Source of the DNA: Laetiporus sulphureus 93-53
Taxonomy: Eukaryota; Basidiomycota; Agaricomycetes; Polyporales; Laetiporaceae
Reading direction: 5' to 3'
Assembly: GCF_001632365.1 (NCBI RefSeq)
Contig: NW_024468562.1
Coordinates: forward strand, 66,426-130,425
Length of the DNA: 64,000 nt
Under the pieces are notes generated by a model that worked only from the letters and a program-made list of their open reading frames with translations, had not been told where the DNA came from and did not search any database. Each line of letters opens with the position of its first letter. Position 1 is the stretch's first letter. The position numbers were made by a program, and so were the translations under genes. Shown in pieces: positions 44,925-60,600 of this stretch.

Positions 44925-47571
44925 GATAATCTGTGAATCGAGCTGATGCGGTCTTGAGATGGGGTTCTAACTTCGATGTCACGAGCTGCACAATGACGAC
45001 CAGATATGCCTCACCTTGACGGTATTCTGAAATAGACTGCAGGAACTTACGAATAAAATGTGATCTGCAAGTATGTGCTCGATATACACTACAGCATCAA
45101 TCCGACAGAGCTTCTTCCTTGCCACAGCTGTTGAAATATCTACAAACTTCCGTGAACTATGACAGAAGGACTGAGATTGATTGACGGAGAATCAATGGCA
45201 CGACAAGTACGAGTGTGGAGACCTATCAACGTTGCAAAAGATGGCGAAGAGTAAGCAGGAGCAGGCCGTAGTGATCGACACGCACAATCACGAAGTCCAT
45301 TTTAGACATTGCACAGCCACAGCATGTGGCCCCCACGCGGAAATGAATTTCTCGGCATAGCAGGTGATCTCAATCAACGGCCAAACCCTCGGCCAAATCG
45401 CGAAGAGCCGCGAAGGGACAGCTTGACTCATAATAGTGACCGTAATGGAAGCCGCCGGTGACCCTACCAGTGGACCACCCCGAGTTCGAGTGGAGTGTGT
45501 CCAGGCCTGTCGTCTTCCTTGCACAAGGAGAGTACGTATGCGTGTGTGACGGAATGAATATTTCAGCATGCAAACACGAGAAAAAAATTTGATTGTGTAT
45601 TGTTTCATTTTCGAAACAGGCTGAAGCAAAAGCTTGCAACGAGGTGACCCTAAGCTGAAAATATTAATGACACATTCATCCAGCGCAAGTACCACAGCAT
45701 CAAGCCATTGTCATAAATTCAAGGGTTTGAAGTCACGATCCGTCGCGGCAAGCGATGCAAGTAACATTTACCTCGAAGGCACGCATAGGAGATGGCGATC
45801 CTCGTGAGTGATTTTCATGCGACAGCTGACGAGCCGTCTGCGCTCATCTTAGCCCTGTACGAACGTTGATGAAGGTGAATGCAATCCCAGCAATCAATAA
45901 AAACTTGTCGTTCGCTGTGAATGGAAGGTTTTGATCCGGATCAATATGCTGCGAAGACATTATTGGGCTTAATGCTCCATGTCACTCGACGCGCGCGTGC
46001 ACGGCCGAACCCCTTATAACTCGGAGGAACACGCAGGGTGTAACATTCTCTATGACTGTATACATATCAAGTTTGGCTACGTATGCGTGGCGATCGGATG
46101 AGCATCGCTGTAGATAGGGTGATTGAGGGTTGCTTCAACGAATGAATTAACGACGGTGGGCTCACTTACATGTCTCTGGGACGGGTGTGAGTGAGATATT
46201 AAAATCGGACTCGGCTGTCGAGAATTTACATACTTGAAGCGGGTTAGATGCCAGTGTGAAGTGCGACACGTCTCTTCTTGCCCGAGTTTCCATCTCCTAT
46301 ATGGTTGCAAAAGCCTCCTGCGTATGTTCTCGGCAACCTCTCAAGAGCACGTAAGTCAACACCTAATGGTTTAGAAGAAACTGCCATACTGATTGAATCG
46401 TTGTTGAAATCTCTTCAAATGAAGTGCCTACGCGATCACCAACCGGGATCAGAACGGTCAACAAAAAGATCAAGCGAAGAACAATTAAAGCGCTTGACTC
46501 CTGGCACACGCCTTCACCACGTCACTGCGCGCACCATATGTGATCGTGGATCTGGCAACTTGAATGCATGACACCGGGAGGGGAAATAACACTGTTCAGC
46601 CTGTGCATTGCGCTATCTCGAAGCTCAGGACATCAGACAATACAGATTCTCCGCGACTTTGATAAAACACTTCTATGTTGGCCTTGATTCAGATGTTTAT
46701 GGAGGAGGTTGAAAGGTTGGGAGAGTTGGATACGAAACAAGGACGTCGTAGGACAAGATGAAACAGATTATGGGAGAAGCAAGGACACGTTAGCTGGCAC
46801 GATGTAGTAAGAGATAACTTAATGATCGTCATCTGTACACCATGAAATACAGCGACTCGGAGTCGTGAACACAGCCAGACACGACACACCCTAGGATGTC
46901 AGCAAACTGCTGACGAAACAGAATTCGACTAATATGCTTACTTATACAGCAGCAACTTACTAAGACGATACTATCTTAAGTAGATTTTTTTCCACCCTGC
47001 AACTTCTTAGCGACAGCCATCAGTGAATCAAACCTTGCTATCGAGCAAGTGACTGCGCGGAAGTTCTGTTATGACCATGATGCGTAATGGACGTTTGCGA
47101 AAAACGCTGACTGGCTTTCCGTGGCATTGATCGATCTGAAAGGCGATCACACTAGAAACGTTTCACGATTTCTTCAAATCAAAAATCCAAACCGAAGTCT
47201 GTCGATAGTCGTCCAGAAATGGTCCTACAGTGGGCTCATGGCACATGCCGCCCGTGCGATGCTGGATTGGACGGGTCTTATCTTGTCAGGTGAATTTCCC
47301 ACCGTCCCGGTACATATTGAATGATGACGGGATCTAAGAGAGACTCATATTTCGGACACAGCACGATCTCATGGCTAAATCCGACTGGCACTTCGCGGGC
47401 CGCAGCGGCACCGGGATCACGTTAAATGATGTCGCTAAGGTGGTCAACTTGCCCTTTAGCAATTCAGATGACACCATCTATCCCGAAAGCTCCAGCACTT
47501 GACCTGCACGAGTATTAAGACAATGCTTGGGTGCCCATAACGTAGCCACCCAGCTCATCTTGCATCTCACA
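44925..47571. other. intergenic region, about 2.6 kb
   Basis: Only short frames with no family signal. Contains the 5' region of the rhodanese gene and the promoter of the monooxygenase. No repeat or RNA gene recognised. Confidence 0.5.
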
Positions 47572-50197
<2,626 letters not shown>

Positions 50198-50468
50198 TAC
50201 GTTCGCGACGATATGAATCGCAAGTCATGAGAAGTCCTTGATGTTGAAACGTCCGTGGGTCAGGACATAACAAACTGTGAACTGCCCAAGTCCTCAGCAT
50301 CGATGACTCACTGTAACTGACGCATTTTTCATGGTAAGCGATCGCGAATATCCAGAGCTGCCGTTTCCACCAGAGAAAAGTCAATCGAATGCAAGTGTTG
50401 TACATGTACATACAAGAAGATCCGCAGAAAATTAATACAACCAGTGCATCGCTCCATGCCAAATGCCA

Positions 50469-51309
50469 TCACTTCCCTTTAAGGATACTGTCGATCCGCA
50501 CCGCGTGCTTTTGACGGCGTAGCTCTCCCAGAACGGGGAATCCCCAAACGAAAGTGCCGAAAACGTACGCGGCCTAAGAATTAGGAAGCTGAGTTTTACA
50601 GACCAAAGGAGAATATGGCCAATCAGAACGCACCCCGACGAGCAACGGCGTGCTGTGCTTCCAGCAAATCGAGAGCGCGTACAAGGCTTCCAGAGTATGC
50701 GCGGGCAGCAGGATGATGTACCAACAAAATGGCACTATCCAGGATGGGAGGATCGAGCGGGTGAAGTAGCCAGGGTGCCAGAGCGTGGAGAAATTCGGCG
50801 CAGAAGGCTCAGGTGCCCATGTAACGTAGATGAGCGACACAATCAGCGCCGTTGTCATCCATGCGTCGCGCGGGAAGCGGAAGGACGTGATCTGCGGCGC
50901 TTTAGCCTTCAAGCAAAGTTAGTTTGTTATTTCCTCGCAAGTTCGGTGCCGGATGCATACCATTCCTAATGCCTCCTCTGCATCCACCTTCATGCTCAGA
51001 AGACGTGGCTTGACTTCCTCGTAGCCTGCAAGGGGAGGATCAAACTCAACCCGAACTTCCTTCATGACACCTCGGTTGATCTTGTTCTGGTACGAAAGCG
51101 ACATTCCCTGCAAGCCCATGCATCAGTGGGTACAGCAACGTCACGTAGGAGCAGACGATACTGACTTTCGTATCTATTGAAGTCATTTGCGCACCAGCAA
51201 CATCGTCATTCACCTTGCCCCAGTGCCGTACGTACGCGACCAGAGTGTCTGGGTGGTTCGACATGTACATGCAGAGAAAGCCTGATTTGGCTGCGACAGG
51301 ATCCGCCAT
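50469..51309 (-). CDS. DUF2470-domain membrane protein
   Basis: Exons 51309-51166, 51107-50961, 50906-50634, 50573-50469 give 222 aa. N-terminal half: a DUF2470 pattern (MYMSNHPDTLVAYVRHWG, then AQMTSIDTKGMSLSY, FDPPLAGYEEVKPRLLSMK), a domain related to haem-binding/haem-utilisation proteins. C-terminal half: about four hydrophobic segments (MTTALIVSLIYVTW, SWIVPFCWYIILLP, TLEALYALSICWKH, then AAYVFGTFVWGFPVL) ending in a basic tail with a Lys-rich end. Widespread fungal architecture with no settled function. The gene is divergent from SPC1, start codons 246 bases apart, suggesting a shared promoter; both products being membrane proteins may be coincidence. Confidence 0.82.
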
Positions 51310-51555
51310 ATTTAGGCTGTGACCAGTACGTGCTGCGTCGCTGCTACGAGAATCTACCCAGGCAAGGCGGCGTATGTGGTTTAAGTGCTGGTGCGTTATA
51401 AGCGTGCGCGAGAACCCCAAAGAGAGTCCGGCGCAAACACCAATTGCAGCGAAAGGATTAGCGAAAGGCAAGCGGGAGACGTGGTCATCACCTGACCGTG
51501 GCATGCAGTAGCATGCTGTGGCGCTGAATTCGTCGCCACCACGCAACGACCCACC
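51310..51555. promoter_or_regulatory. shared divergent promoter, DUF2470 gene and SPC1
   Basis: 246 bases between two start codons on opposite strands. No strong TATA box seen. Confidence 0.5.
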
Positions 51556-51968
51556 ATGGACTCACTGCAAAAGATATTCGAGGGCAGGATTGTGAGCACG
51601 GGTTGTGCGCACGATCACCCACTTTCTCATCATATATCATAGGACTTTGAGGGCCAGAAATCGGTCGAACAAATCACACGCATTACGCTGATCGGTGCGA
51701 CGGTCAGTGGCACGTACTTATGTCTGCCTGGATGCATCTGACTTGATTCATGCATAGATTGTCTCGTTCATTCTTGGGTTTGCGCTCCAATCCTTGCGTG
51801 TGACTTTCAGCACGTTCGGCCTTGCCGCCATCGCTCTATTCTTGGTTAGTCGCCCCATGTTCGAGTTTGGGATGCGCTGAAAGAGTGCCACAGGTCGTCT
51901 TGCCACCATGGCCTATGTTCAACCGTCATCCTGTCAAATTTCTTTCTCCTAAGGAGAAGAAGCGCTAG
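51556..51968 (+). CDS. SPC1: signal peptidase complex subunit 1
   Basis: Small ER membrane subunit (SPCS1/SPC12) of the signal peptidase complex, which trims signal peptides and helps exclude membrane proteins from cleavage. Exons 51556-51591, 51643-51702, 51758-51844, 51894-51968 give 85 aa, a normal length. Family motif IDFEGQKSVEQI (about 12-23) precedes two hydrophobic helices, and the end carries the conserved PPWPMFNRHPVKFL near the C-terminus, facing the cytosol. The gene is so small and so intron-rich (three introns in 413 bases) that no single frame shows it; the join is supported by phase and by all three family motifs. Confidence 0.93.
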
Positions 51969-53004
51969 GAGGTATTTGGAAGGTCTGGCGGTGTGCTCGT
52001 GTGTCACGGCACACTTGCATTCATGCCATCATTTTGGAGGGTCGACATCGTTATCAGCCATCAGCTGGAAGAGCCTAACTACACAACCACGATTCAGTCT
52101 GTACACCACTTCTCCAAGAAATGCATACGGTGATGTCGTGTTCCGTGAATCAGTGAATGGGGACGACGTCAGACGTGCGTGCCGGACAACGTGAAAACGG
52201 CGTGGAAGCGTCTTACAGTTTCAGTTGAGTCGCAGTCGCTTTCTTAGTGCTTTCTAAGCAACACCGAAGAACGCTTCTGCACCCTCCGATCGCCTCGCAA
52301 GAAGAACCTGCGCATCGCGGACTGCTATGCGCATGCAAATCCATGGATGACATCGCAATACAGTCTCCTTCGGTGGATAAAACTGCGCAGCGTCTTGACG
52401 CTGTTGCCTCATTGCGGGAGACGTCCAGGTCGGTCCAGTCTTACGAAGCAGCTCGGGAGCTGCCCGATACCTTGCAGAATATCTCAACGAGCCCGACATA
52501 TGTCTGCCATGCTCTAAGGTCCGCGGCTGTACACGCAACATATGATCACGTCAAAGGGGCGAACCTTTTATTCGTGGACTCGAGTGGTTCAACCGTATGA
52601 TGAAAATCGATGCATGATCTACTATTCTCGTCAGAACGAGTGCATTCGCGCATATCAAAGAACGACCACAGCGGATCTACACACATGAGGTGGTTGCATG
52701 TTTTCTGAGCGAAGTGGGGGAAGCATTGATTTACTCACACTAGTGCTGCCTTGCTCTCAGCGACATCCTTTCGCGTAATGGTCATATCGAGGCGGTCGCC
52801 CCAGTGGGCGACCGTTAAATCACAGCTCGCTCTGTTCAAAATCGATTCGCGGAGCTACATTTGCGCAAGACTTGTGAAGGGACGGAGTGTTTCCGTAACA
52901 AAAGCGATCACGACACCGGAGCACGCCTCGTGGTTGCAGGCATATAACAGTAGCGGAAGCCCCAAGACGCTCGACGCATCGCGTGCCACCCGGACCACCA
53001 CGCC
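51969..53004. other. intergenic region, about 1.0 kb
   Basis: Holds an open frame at 52247-52600 (plus, 117 codons) without recognisable family or plausible splice partners; I do not call it. Otherwise nothing seen. Confidence 0.45.
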
Positions 53005-54236
53005 ATGTCAGGAAGCCGATTCTTCTCTAGCTTAAGACGACGCGCAAGCCGCGGCAAGCATGCTGTACAGAGCAGCTCAAGTTCCGACCACTCTCCTTCA
53101 CCAGCATCAGCTTCCGGATCGACCAGCATGGGCAACACTACCAGTGCCTCTGTCTCAGCGGAGCGCAAGCATGCTCTGGATGACAAGACCTCAGCCAATC
53201 CCTCTGCTCCTCATCTCCCTTCTATAGAGACGCTGCAGGCAGCATCGGACGCGAAAGGGACAAGCGAGGGTCGAGCGCATGAAGACGTCCAAGCCTCTCC
53301 GAGAGATGCAAGGCCACCGAATGGCGAGGCGGGCGGTTCCGATTCGCTACTGTCAAGCCATTCAGCAGAGGTTGCGAATGCCACTGTCGGCGAGGGTCCA
53401 GTCGAGCAGGTAGAAACGCGTGGACATAGCCAAGAGGTCGTGTGCCGCGAAGGCGAAGCGTTGCATATGCATGGCTGGACGCCAGGCATGTATGTCTTGC
53501 TCGACGCACGGAACGGGACCGCGCTGGACCTTTCCGGTGGGGATCAGAAGACATTGATCTGTCTCCCTGCGCACATGGGGCCGAACCAACAAGTACGTGC
53601 TAGTATTTCGCCCGTCCATTCATCGTGCGATAGTGACTTGCGCATACAGTGGGAATTTATTCCCAGTGGCAAAGGATACACCATTCGTAGTGCATGTGCG
53701 TCCTCGCGGGGGCTCTATCTGACACTGGAGGACATATATGACAATGCGCCGATCGTTGCAAGTCCCTTCCCCGCTAGCTGGAATGTCCAAATCGATGAAA
53801 AGGAGGAAACTCTACGGTGCGTACCATGTCCGGTGCTATCAGACCGTGTGCGCTGCTAACACCCGCATATAACATAGTATCTCGTGGCCAAACACGGAAT
53901 ATGTGATGGACTTGATTGATTGGGGGAATGCGGAGCCAGGAGCCAAGGTAAGTGCCAAAGAAAGGTTCACAAATGATCCGCACGATAGTGATTTTTCTCT
54001 CTTTGGCATAGGTGAAGCTGATGAAAGAGAAGCCCGGAGAGCGTTGCCAGACATGGAGGTATATACGGTGCAGACCAGCCGAAGAACAAGGGGAGAAGGT
54101 GGCCGAGAGCACATCAAAGCCGATCATCTCGGAGACAGTCATCGTGGCAGAGGGGAAAGACTTCATCACAACGACGAGGACGACTACGACGACGCTGATC
54201 ACGACAGTCACGACGGTGGCTCGGACGGCGCGCTGA
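53005..54236 (+). CDS. beta-trefoil (R-type lectin-like) domain protein with long disordered N-terminus
   Basis: Exons 53005-53592, 53650-53816, 53878-53947, 54012-54236 give 349 aa. Residues 1-150 are Ser/Ala/Glu-rich and probably disordered, starting with a basic segment. Residues about 160-300 follow the R-type trefoil pattern common in basidiomycete carbohydrate-binding proteins: PGMYVLLDARNGTALDLSGGD, NQQWEFIPSGKGYTIRSA, GLYLTLED, MDLIDWGNAEPGAKV and CQTWRYIRC, with three QxW-like repeats (NQQW, SWNV, CQTW). The C-terminus is Thr-rich (ITTTRTTTTTLITTVTTV). No signal peptide is visible, so an intracellular location is likely. Sugar-binding is inferred from fold only. The first intron (57 nt) is stop-free and in frame. 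Confidence 0.8.
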
Positions 54237-55530
54237 AGTCCAATGTCTTCCGGGAATATAATTTACCACAGCCACAAGCAAGCCGAACGCTGTATTTAAT
54301 CATCATCTTGAGTACTTGTACTTTGATGTATTTGTAGTGATGAGTCCTGTTACCGCAAAGCGCCTTGTCAATGAAATGATTCCGTAGTAGTAGCTGCCAT
54401 TTCTCTATATGAGCACACGATGCCAGGATACTTCACAGCATTCGATTGTTCTTGGGTTGGGCAATTTTATGGATTGGGGTAAGATCGTTCGGCATGTACG
54501 CCAGCTGAAAGCTGAGACGCATCGTAAGCTGACTGAAGTTGCATACATACCTTTCCATTCATAGCCAGCTCAATCTGATTTGCAGTTGAGGATGATGGCA
54601 AGCAAGTGGCTTCTTGACGGGGAGAAGGCAGTAGGCGAACCCGTTGCATCAGTAGCATAAGATCTACCCGGTTTTGCGAGGCTTCCAAGCCAGAGCGCAT
54701 ATAAGGACAGTTAAGCGAGCCAGCAGCTAAGCCATACTTCCATTGCTAGCCGTTCAAAGTCGTCTGAGAAGCATAAATTGTACGGGTCGCATTCATGCTG
54801 GAGGATGCGCCACACATTTTGTTAGGATCCGACAAAATCCTAGGACCTTGTGCTCGCCTCATATTCCTCCCCTTCAGCCCCTTCACTGCCTATAGCGACC
54901 AACTGGACCACCGTACCAGCAGAACCGAATAGGTAAGGCACAGCGATCGTATAAGTCAACGTCATCGCTTGCCGAACGTGCTCAGCATTGAACTATAGCG
55001 CGTTTGATAGTCGTCGTTGTGGTCGCAATTCTCCATCTTGATGCGAGACGAGAAGAGATGTCCAGAGCAGATGTAGAATGAGGGGAGGAGGACAGACACT
55101 GAGTCGTTGCGCAAGCGAGGCGTGACGGCGCTACGGCGCCGAATGACCTCGACCGACAAGAGCGCACGGACTTTGCCTTTCGACGTCGCCGCCCGCGTCG
55201 TCCACCGACGGCGACAACAATCACGAACTTGTCAAATCGTCAAATCAACGACTTCCCACCGTTTCATCGACAAGGCAATTCCGTCTAGGCCTATTCCCCT
55301 ACAATCCCGACCAACGATAATCCCACCAGTCCTCACGTACCTCCCTGCATACCGATAGCGACGACTTTCTCCACGACACTACTTTTTTTCTGATCATCGT
55401 CAACAGGGAGCCCTTCAAGTTAAGTTACGGAGTACGTACACGCGTGGTCAGCAGGCGCACGCCTACCCGCTTTCGGAACTGCCCCTTGCCAACATTCTCC
55501 CCGAGCGTCCGCTTGCTGTTCTAGTGGCCA
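54237..55530. other. intergenic region, about 1.3 kb, with KIN1 5' UTR
   Basis: No gene recognised. The part from about 55100 is pyrimidine-rich with short CTCC/CCCACC tracts, typical of a fungal promoter and leader. Confidence 0.5.
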
Positions 55531-58500
55531 ATGGCGACCTACCCAACGTCGTTGACAAACCAGCCAGGCCAGCCATTGCCTCAAGTAGCGGAGGAAGGCG
55601 AGACGACGCCGTCGCACGGCGGCATGGTTGTCGGCCACGAGTTCGATGTCCCGATCTCGCCAAAGCCGGTTTCTGTCACCCAACCACAACTACCCGGCCG
55701 CGAACAATCCCAGCTCCAGAGTATAAATCCGCCTAGTCGTCCGCCCAGCGCGCAGAATCCCATTCCTAGACGGTCTGCGTCCACCGTTCAGAAGCTACGG
55801 CCCGTCTCCATGCCCCCGCAGAGCTTTGCCACCCCCGACCGCAGCGACCGCGACCGCCAGCAAAATGATGACGGCTCACGGCGGGAACAGCCTTCAGGCA
55901 GCAGGCCGCGCAGCACGAACAGGATTCTTGGGGATTACACGCTGAGCAAGACGTTGGGTGCGGGGAGCATGGGCAAGGTTAAGCTTGCTCATCACAACAT
56001 CACTGGCGAAAAGGTGCGTCTTGTGTCGTCTCTTGCTTTACTCACTTTAATTTTGTATCTTCTGCATCAGCTCGCGGTCAAGATCCTCCCGCGAGCGTCG
56101 CCACCGAGTGGAGCCGTGCCGACCTCGGAGGCAGCGGCCAAGCAGGCCTCCAAGGATGCCTCAAAAGAGATCCGAACGCTGCGCGAGGCAGCGCTGTCTA
56201 TGCTGCTCCATCATCCGTACATCTGCGGCATGCGTGAGATGATTGTGCATGCGCACCACTATTACATGGTCTTTGAATACGTGAACGGCGGTCAAATGCT
56301 CGACTACATCATTAGTCACGGCCGCCTGCGCGAGCGGGTTGCGCGCAAGTTCGCCCGCCAGATTGGGAGTGCTCTCGACTACTGTCATAAGAACAACGTC
56401 GTCCACCGGGACCTCAAGATCGAGAACATTCTCATCTCACAAACGGGAAACATCAAGATCATCGATTTTGGGCTCTCGAATCTGTACGATCCCGCGAGCC
56501 ACCTCTCGACGTTCTGTGGCTCGCTCTACTTTGCCGCACCTGAGCTGCTCAACGCGAAGGTGTACACCGGTCCCGAGGTTGACGTTTGGAGCTTCGGCGT
56601 CGTGCTTTATGTGCTCGTGTGTGGCAAGGTGCCCTTCGACGACCAGAGTATGCCTGCGCTGCACGCTAAGATCAAGCGTGGTTTAGTGGAGTATCCTGTC
56701 TGGCTCAGTGCAGGTGCGTAGGTGATATTTCTCGACCGTTCGCCTTTGGTTGACTTTCTTTGCAGAGTGCAAGCACTTGCTCACTCGTATGCTCGTCACA
56801 AACCCGGTTAACCGCGCGTCGTTGACGGAGGTACTTAGCCACCCGTGGATGGTGCGTGGCTTCAACGGCCCACCCGACTCACACCTCGTCCACAGGGAGC
56901 CGTTGCGTGCAGATGAGCTCGATCGGCAGGTGATTCGTGGCATGAAAGGCTTCGAGTTCGGCACCGAGGAGGATATCGAGCACAGGCTGGTCGAAGTCCT
57001 CGAGTCTGACGCCTATGGTCGCGCGGTGCAGCATTGGGAGCGCAAGCGCATGATTCCGAACGGGCGCAACGGAAATGGGCGCCAATGGGGCGAGTCGTTC
57101 TCCAACTCGTCGCTTGCGGTTTCCCAGGATGGCACATACAACACGAATGGCAAGCACGAGTCTCCATCAAAATCAAAGCGCCGATTCTCAGGCTTCGACT
57201 TCTACCGCCGCAAGTTCTTCTCACCCTCCTCGTCTCCGCCGGGTTCGCCATTTGCAGGTTCCCCACCAACCTCCCAATCCCATCTCTCGAATACATCCCT
57301 TGTTGATGCCAGCCAGCGCGAACCACCAGATCCAACGTATGGCTTCCATCCGCTCATCTCTATCTACTTCCTATCGCGAGAAAAGATGGAGCGAGAGAAG
57401 GTCTATGGTCCCGGTCACTTTGCCAACTCGCAGCTCTCTCTCGAGACGCCACAGGGTGAGGCAGCCCCAGAGGATGCCAATATGCCAACGAACGCGAAGC
57501 AGCTCTCACAGCCCACAGTCCGGAAGAAGGACACTGTTGCTGCGAAGCCAGATTACAGCATGCCACTTCCGCGTTTGCCTGCGCCGGAGACATCACACTA
57601 TTCTGGCATGTCGTATGATCCTTCTGCTCCGGGCCCATCGCCTGTTTCGCCCACGTTAGCGGCACAACCGCGCGCCCGTGATGCTGCGTTAACTGGACCC
57701 AGATCGCCTGTCCTGCCTGCGTCAGCACCGAATACGGCGACAAAGGTGCAGATGAACTTACCCCGTATCCCACCTGCCACCACGCACCGTCGAAGTCATA
57801 GTCTCAGCAAGCAGCCAAGTATGGGGAAGTCATTCGGGGGGAGGTTCGGTGGAGGCGGCGTCGAGCCGGTCAGCGAGGACACCATGCTCAGGCCTCATCC
57901 GGACGCGCTGGATGCTCCGCGCTCTGCAGGACCTGACAGGACGTCATACGCAGAGCACGCAGATGACGACGTGCGACCGCCCATGTCTGCAGGGGCGACG
58001 CTGGTGCGTAAGTTTGGCAGCTTGCTGGTCGGGAAGAGCGATGAGGGGCGGAGATCTCTCTCCCACGGGACAGCCAAGCGGGGGAGCATCCTTCAGTCGT
58101 TCTCCCCACGGCCGTCTGCAGAGGTCACGGAGATGGCGGTCGATGAGCACGGCACGCTGGTGCATGAAGAACGGAACGAGGATGGACTCAGGAGCCATGA
58201 ACCCGTGCAGGCTAGTACGATCACGCAAAGCCACAGCCAGCCGATCGCTTCCCCACATCGGCGCGCTGCTACGGTCTTGGATCCACAAGGACGGGCAGCA
58301 CGGCATGAGCGGAGAAATAGCACGGGAGCTGCGTTCTTCTCGAATGTTGGCGGTACCATCGGACGCCATCGTCGGCAATCCACGGGCTATTCGAGCGAAT
58401 ACAGAAGGGCTGCAGGAGACAGGACGTTTGAGAGGACCGACGAGGAGGACGAGGGTGCCGAGCTCAATCACGGCATGCCTGAGTCGTCAGTTACGAACAG

Positions 58501-59438
58501 GAAGGGTGCAGGGCGGTCGTCCAAGGATGAGGAGGGCCATGGCGAGGAGAAGGAGTTCAAGCCTGTTTATCTCAAGGGTTTGTTTAGGTATGTTCTGAGA
58601 TGGGGCACTCCATCATGACTAATATATGTGCTGCGACACGGATAGTGTGGCAACGACTTCGACGAAGCCTCCGTCAGTAATCAAGGCCGACATCCGGCGT
58701 GTCTTGGACAGAATGCAAGTACAGTATCGCGAGACGAGGACCGGCTTCGAATGCATTCACTTGCCATCCATCGACGTATCTTCTGTTCAGCCACCACCGC
58801 CTTCTGAGCGCCAACATCGCAAACGAGGCTCTGCAGGTTCGAATGAGACTGATACGACGAAACGCTCGATTGTCCGAAAGACGTCCAAGATGTCTTTTGG
58901 GAATAAGAGCGCGAACAAGACGCCCGAAGTCAAGGAAAAGGAGCTGCCCAGCCGACCATCTGGCACAGGCCTGAGTGCAACGACGAGCAGCGCCTCATCA
59001 TCCTTCTTCCATGTATCATCCACTGCCCACAATGCGCCCGTCGAGGGTGTGCGGTCCGACACCGCTGAGCCGACGGCGAACCAGGCTGACGAACCAGTCG
59101 CCCGTGCTCAATCAATCAGCAAAGGCAAAATATTGCCGCCTATACCCCGTACTTTTGCTTCAAGCCCGCCGCCGTCTTGTCCGACACCATTACCTACAGG
59201 AGAGGTTGACTCGGACGTGTTTGAGAGCATGGGCGCTAGCTCGCTCGCTGTCCGGTTTGAGATCAACATTGTGAAGGTGCGTCAGTGATGTCAGTCGTTA
59301 GCCAACAGATATCCTAAGTCTATGTATCATGCAGGTACCATGGCTTCCACTTCATGGCATTCAGTTCCGACGCTCAGGGGGCGACGGGTGGCAATACGGT
59401 ATGTTGGCTCGCCGAGTACTGACCGAGTTGAAGCTATG
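55531..59438 (+). CDS. KIN1: KIN1/PAR-1/MARK-type serine/threonine kinase
   Basis: Cell-polarity kinase acting at the cortex and in exocytosis/septation in fungi. Exons 55531-56013, 56071-56713, 56766-58587, 58646-59276, 59334-59438 give 1227 aa. Disordered N-terminus; kinase domain from about 135: [15 protein letters not shown]-lysine in LAVKI (Lys164), catalytic VHRDLKIEN (about 272-280), IDFGLSN (291-297), and activation loop [14 protein letters not shown], typical of CAMKL kinases. A long Ser/Pro-rich region follows. The C-terminal KA1 domain is clear: [19 protein letters not shown], then [20 protein letters not shown] at the very end. The final 105-nt exon completes KA1. The 57-nt first intron is stop-free and in frame; its insertion would fall just before the ATP-lysine strand. 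Confidence 0.95.
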
Positions 59439-60600
59439 ACGTTGGCGCCTCGATGCATTTCTGTATGGGTTTGGCCATGACTTGACGACGTCCCTCTTAT
59501 CAACTTACATCTCACTATTCTTTCCGGTTCCCTGTTTTTACTTCCTCCTCACTTTCGTCTCGCTCTCGGCGTCAGCAGTAGACCGTCACCTCCTTCCTTT
59601 GAGTTTCTAATGATCGCTTTGCATATGCTGCTACTATTAACATACGGTTCTTTACCTGTATCAATGCTATACCATCGGGGATCTTTGGTCAGTGAATACA
59701 ATTAATGTCGGCCAGAGCTATTACCCCAACTACCAACACGTCGGTGAAGCTATGTCGGGCTGTCAACGTCAACAATGGCGGTTAGCTGAGGATCCCGCGT
59801 CTGCGGATACTTTCACCAGCCTAAATGCCGCGCACACTGCGTCAGGCGCTAATTCACCTCATCTCTCGTCGTTAGCAACGTGCATCCAGGTTTCGCAGCT
59901 CACGCGTATTGTCCACAGCTTGCCATAAACTCGATGTGAATATTATTCAAGATGTGCCGATTGATACTTATCGCAACTATCTGTCCAGCGCGTTGTATAG
60001 TCGTGCGTTCTGTGCAACAGTGCAATAGAGTGATCTCGACGGCTGAGAAGCCAGTCTCTTCACTTTTTGGGTCCAAGGTACCGTGGACCTGATTGCAATT
60101 GACGTTCTGTCACAGTTATATCGAAACCAGCTGCCTCAGATTCGCCTCGGTCTGAAAGAGACAGTAACACGGTACTAGGGTAACTTACAAACAACTACAA
60201 AACTTAAGCGGCCACACAACTGTGACGGAATGTTCCAACATCCACTGATATAGGCATTCACTGACTCAGATGTACGTCTAGTCACGGTCGCAATATCAAT
60301 GGGAACTCATTGCAATCTTGCCCGTGTTTCAGCTATGTCATCATAGGCAAGTCTCATGTCAGCCCACTCACTGCCTAGGTGTACCTCTTCTCTCCAATTC
60401 TCTTCTTCTATTCTCGTTACCGCGCGATCTGAACCCCGGAGCCTGCTCATAATCTGGTAACTGTGTTCTCTGGCGCATCAGTCGAGGAACTCGACCACAA
60501 ACCATACGTGAACACGTCCCTTGGTTTCTTGTCTGCGTCCAATCCAGCCTTTTCCTGATTCTCACCTTAATCACGCTCCTAGGAGAGGCTCGCGGGCATA
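59439..60600. other. intergenic region, about 1.2 kb
   Basis: 3' flank of KIN1 and 5' region of the single-pass membrane protein gene. The leader near 60390-60600 is C/T-rich. No other gene seen. Confidence 0.5.

Noticed and set aside
52247..52600. Hypothetical 117-codon gene
   Set aside because: No family motif, no splice partners and unremarkable composition; a chance frame is as likely.
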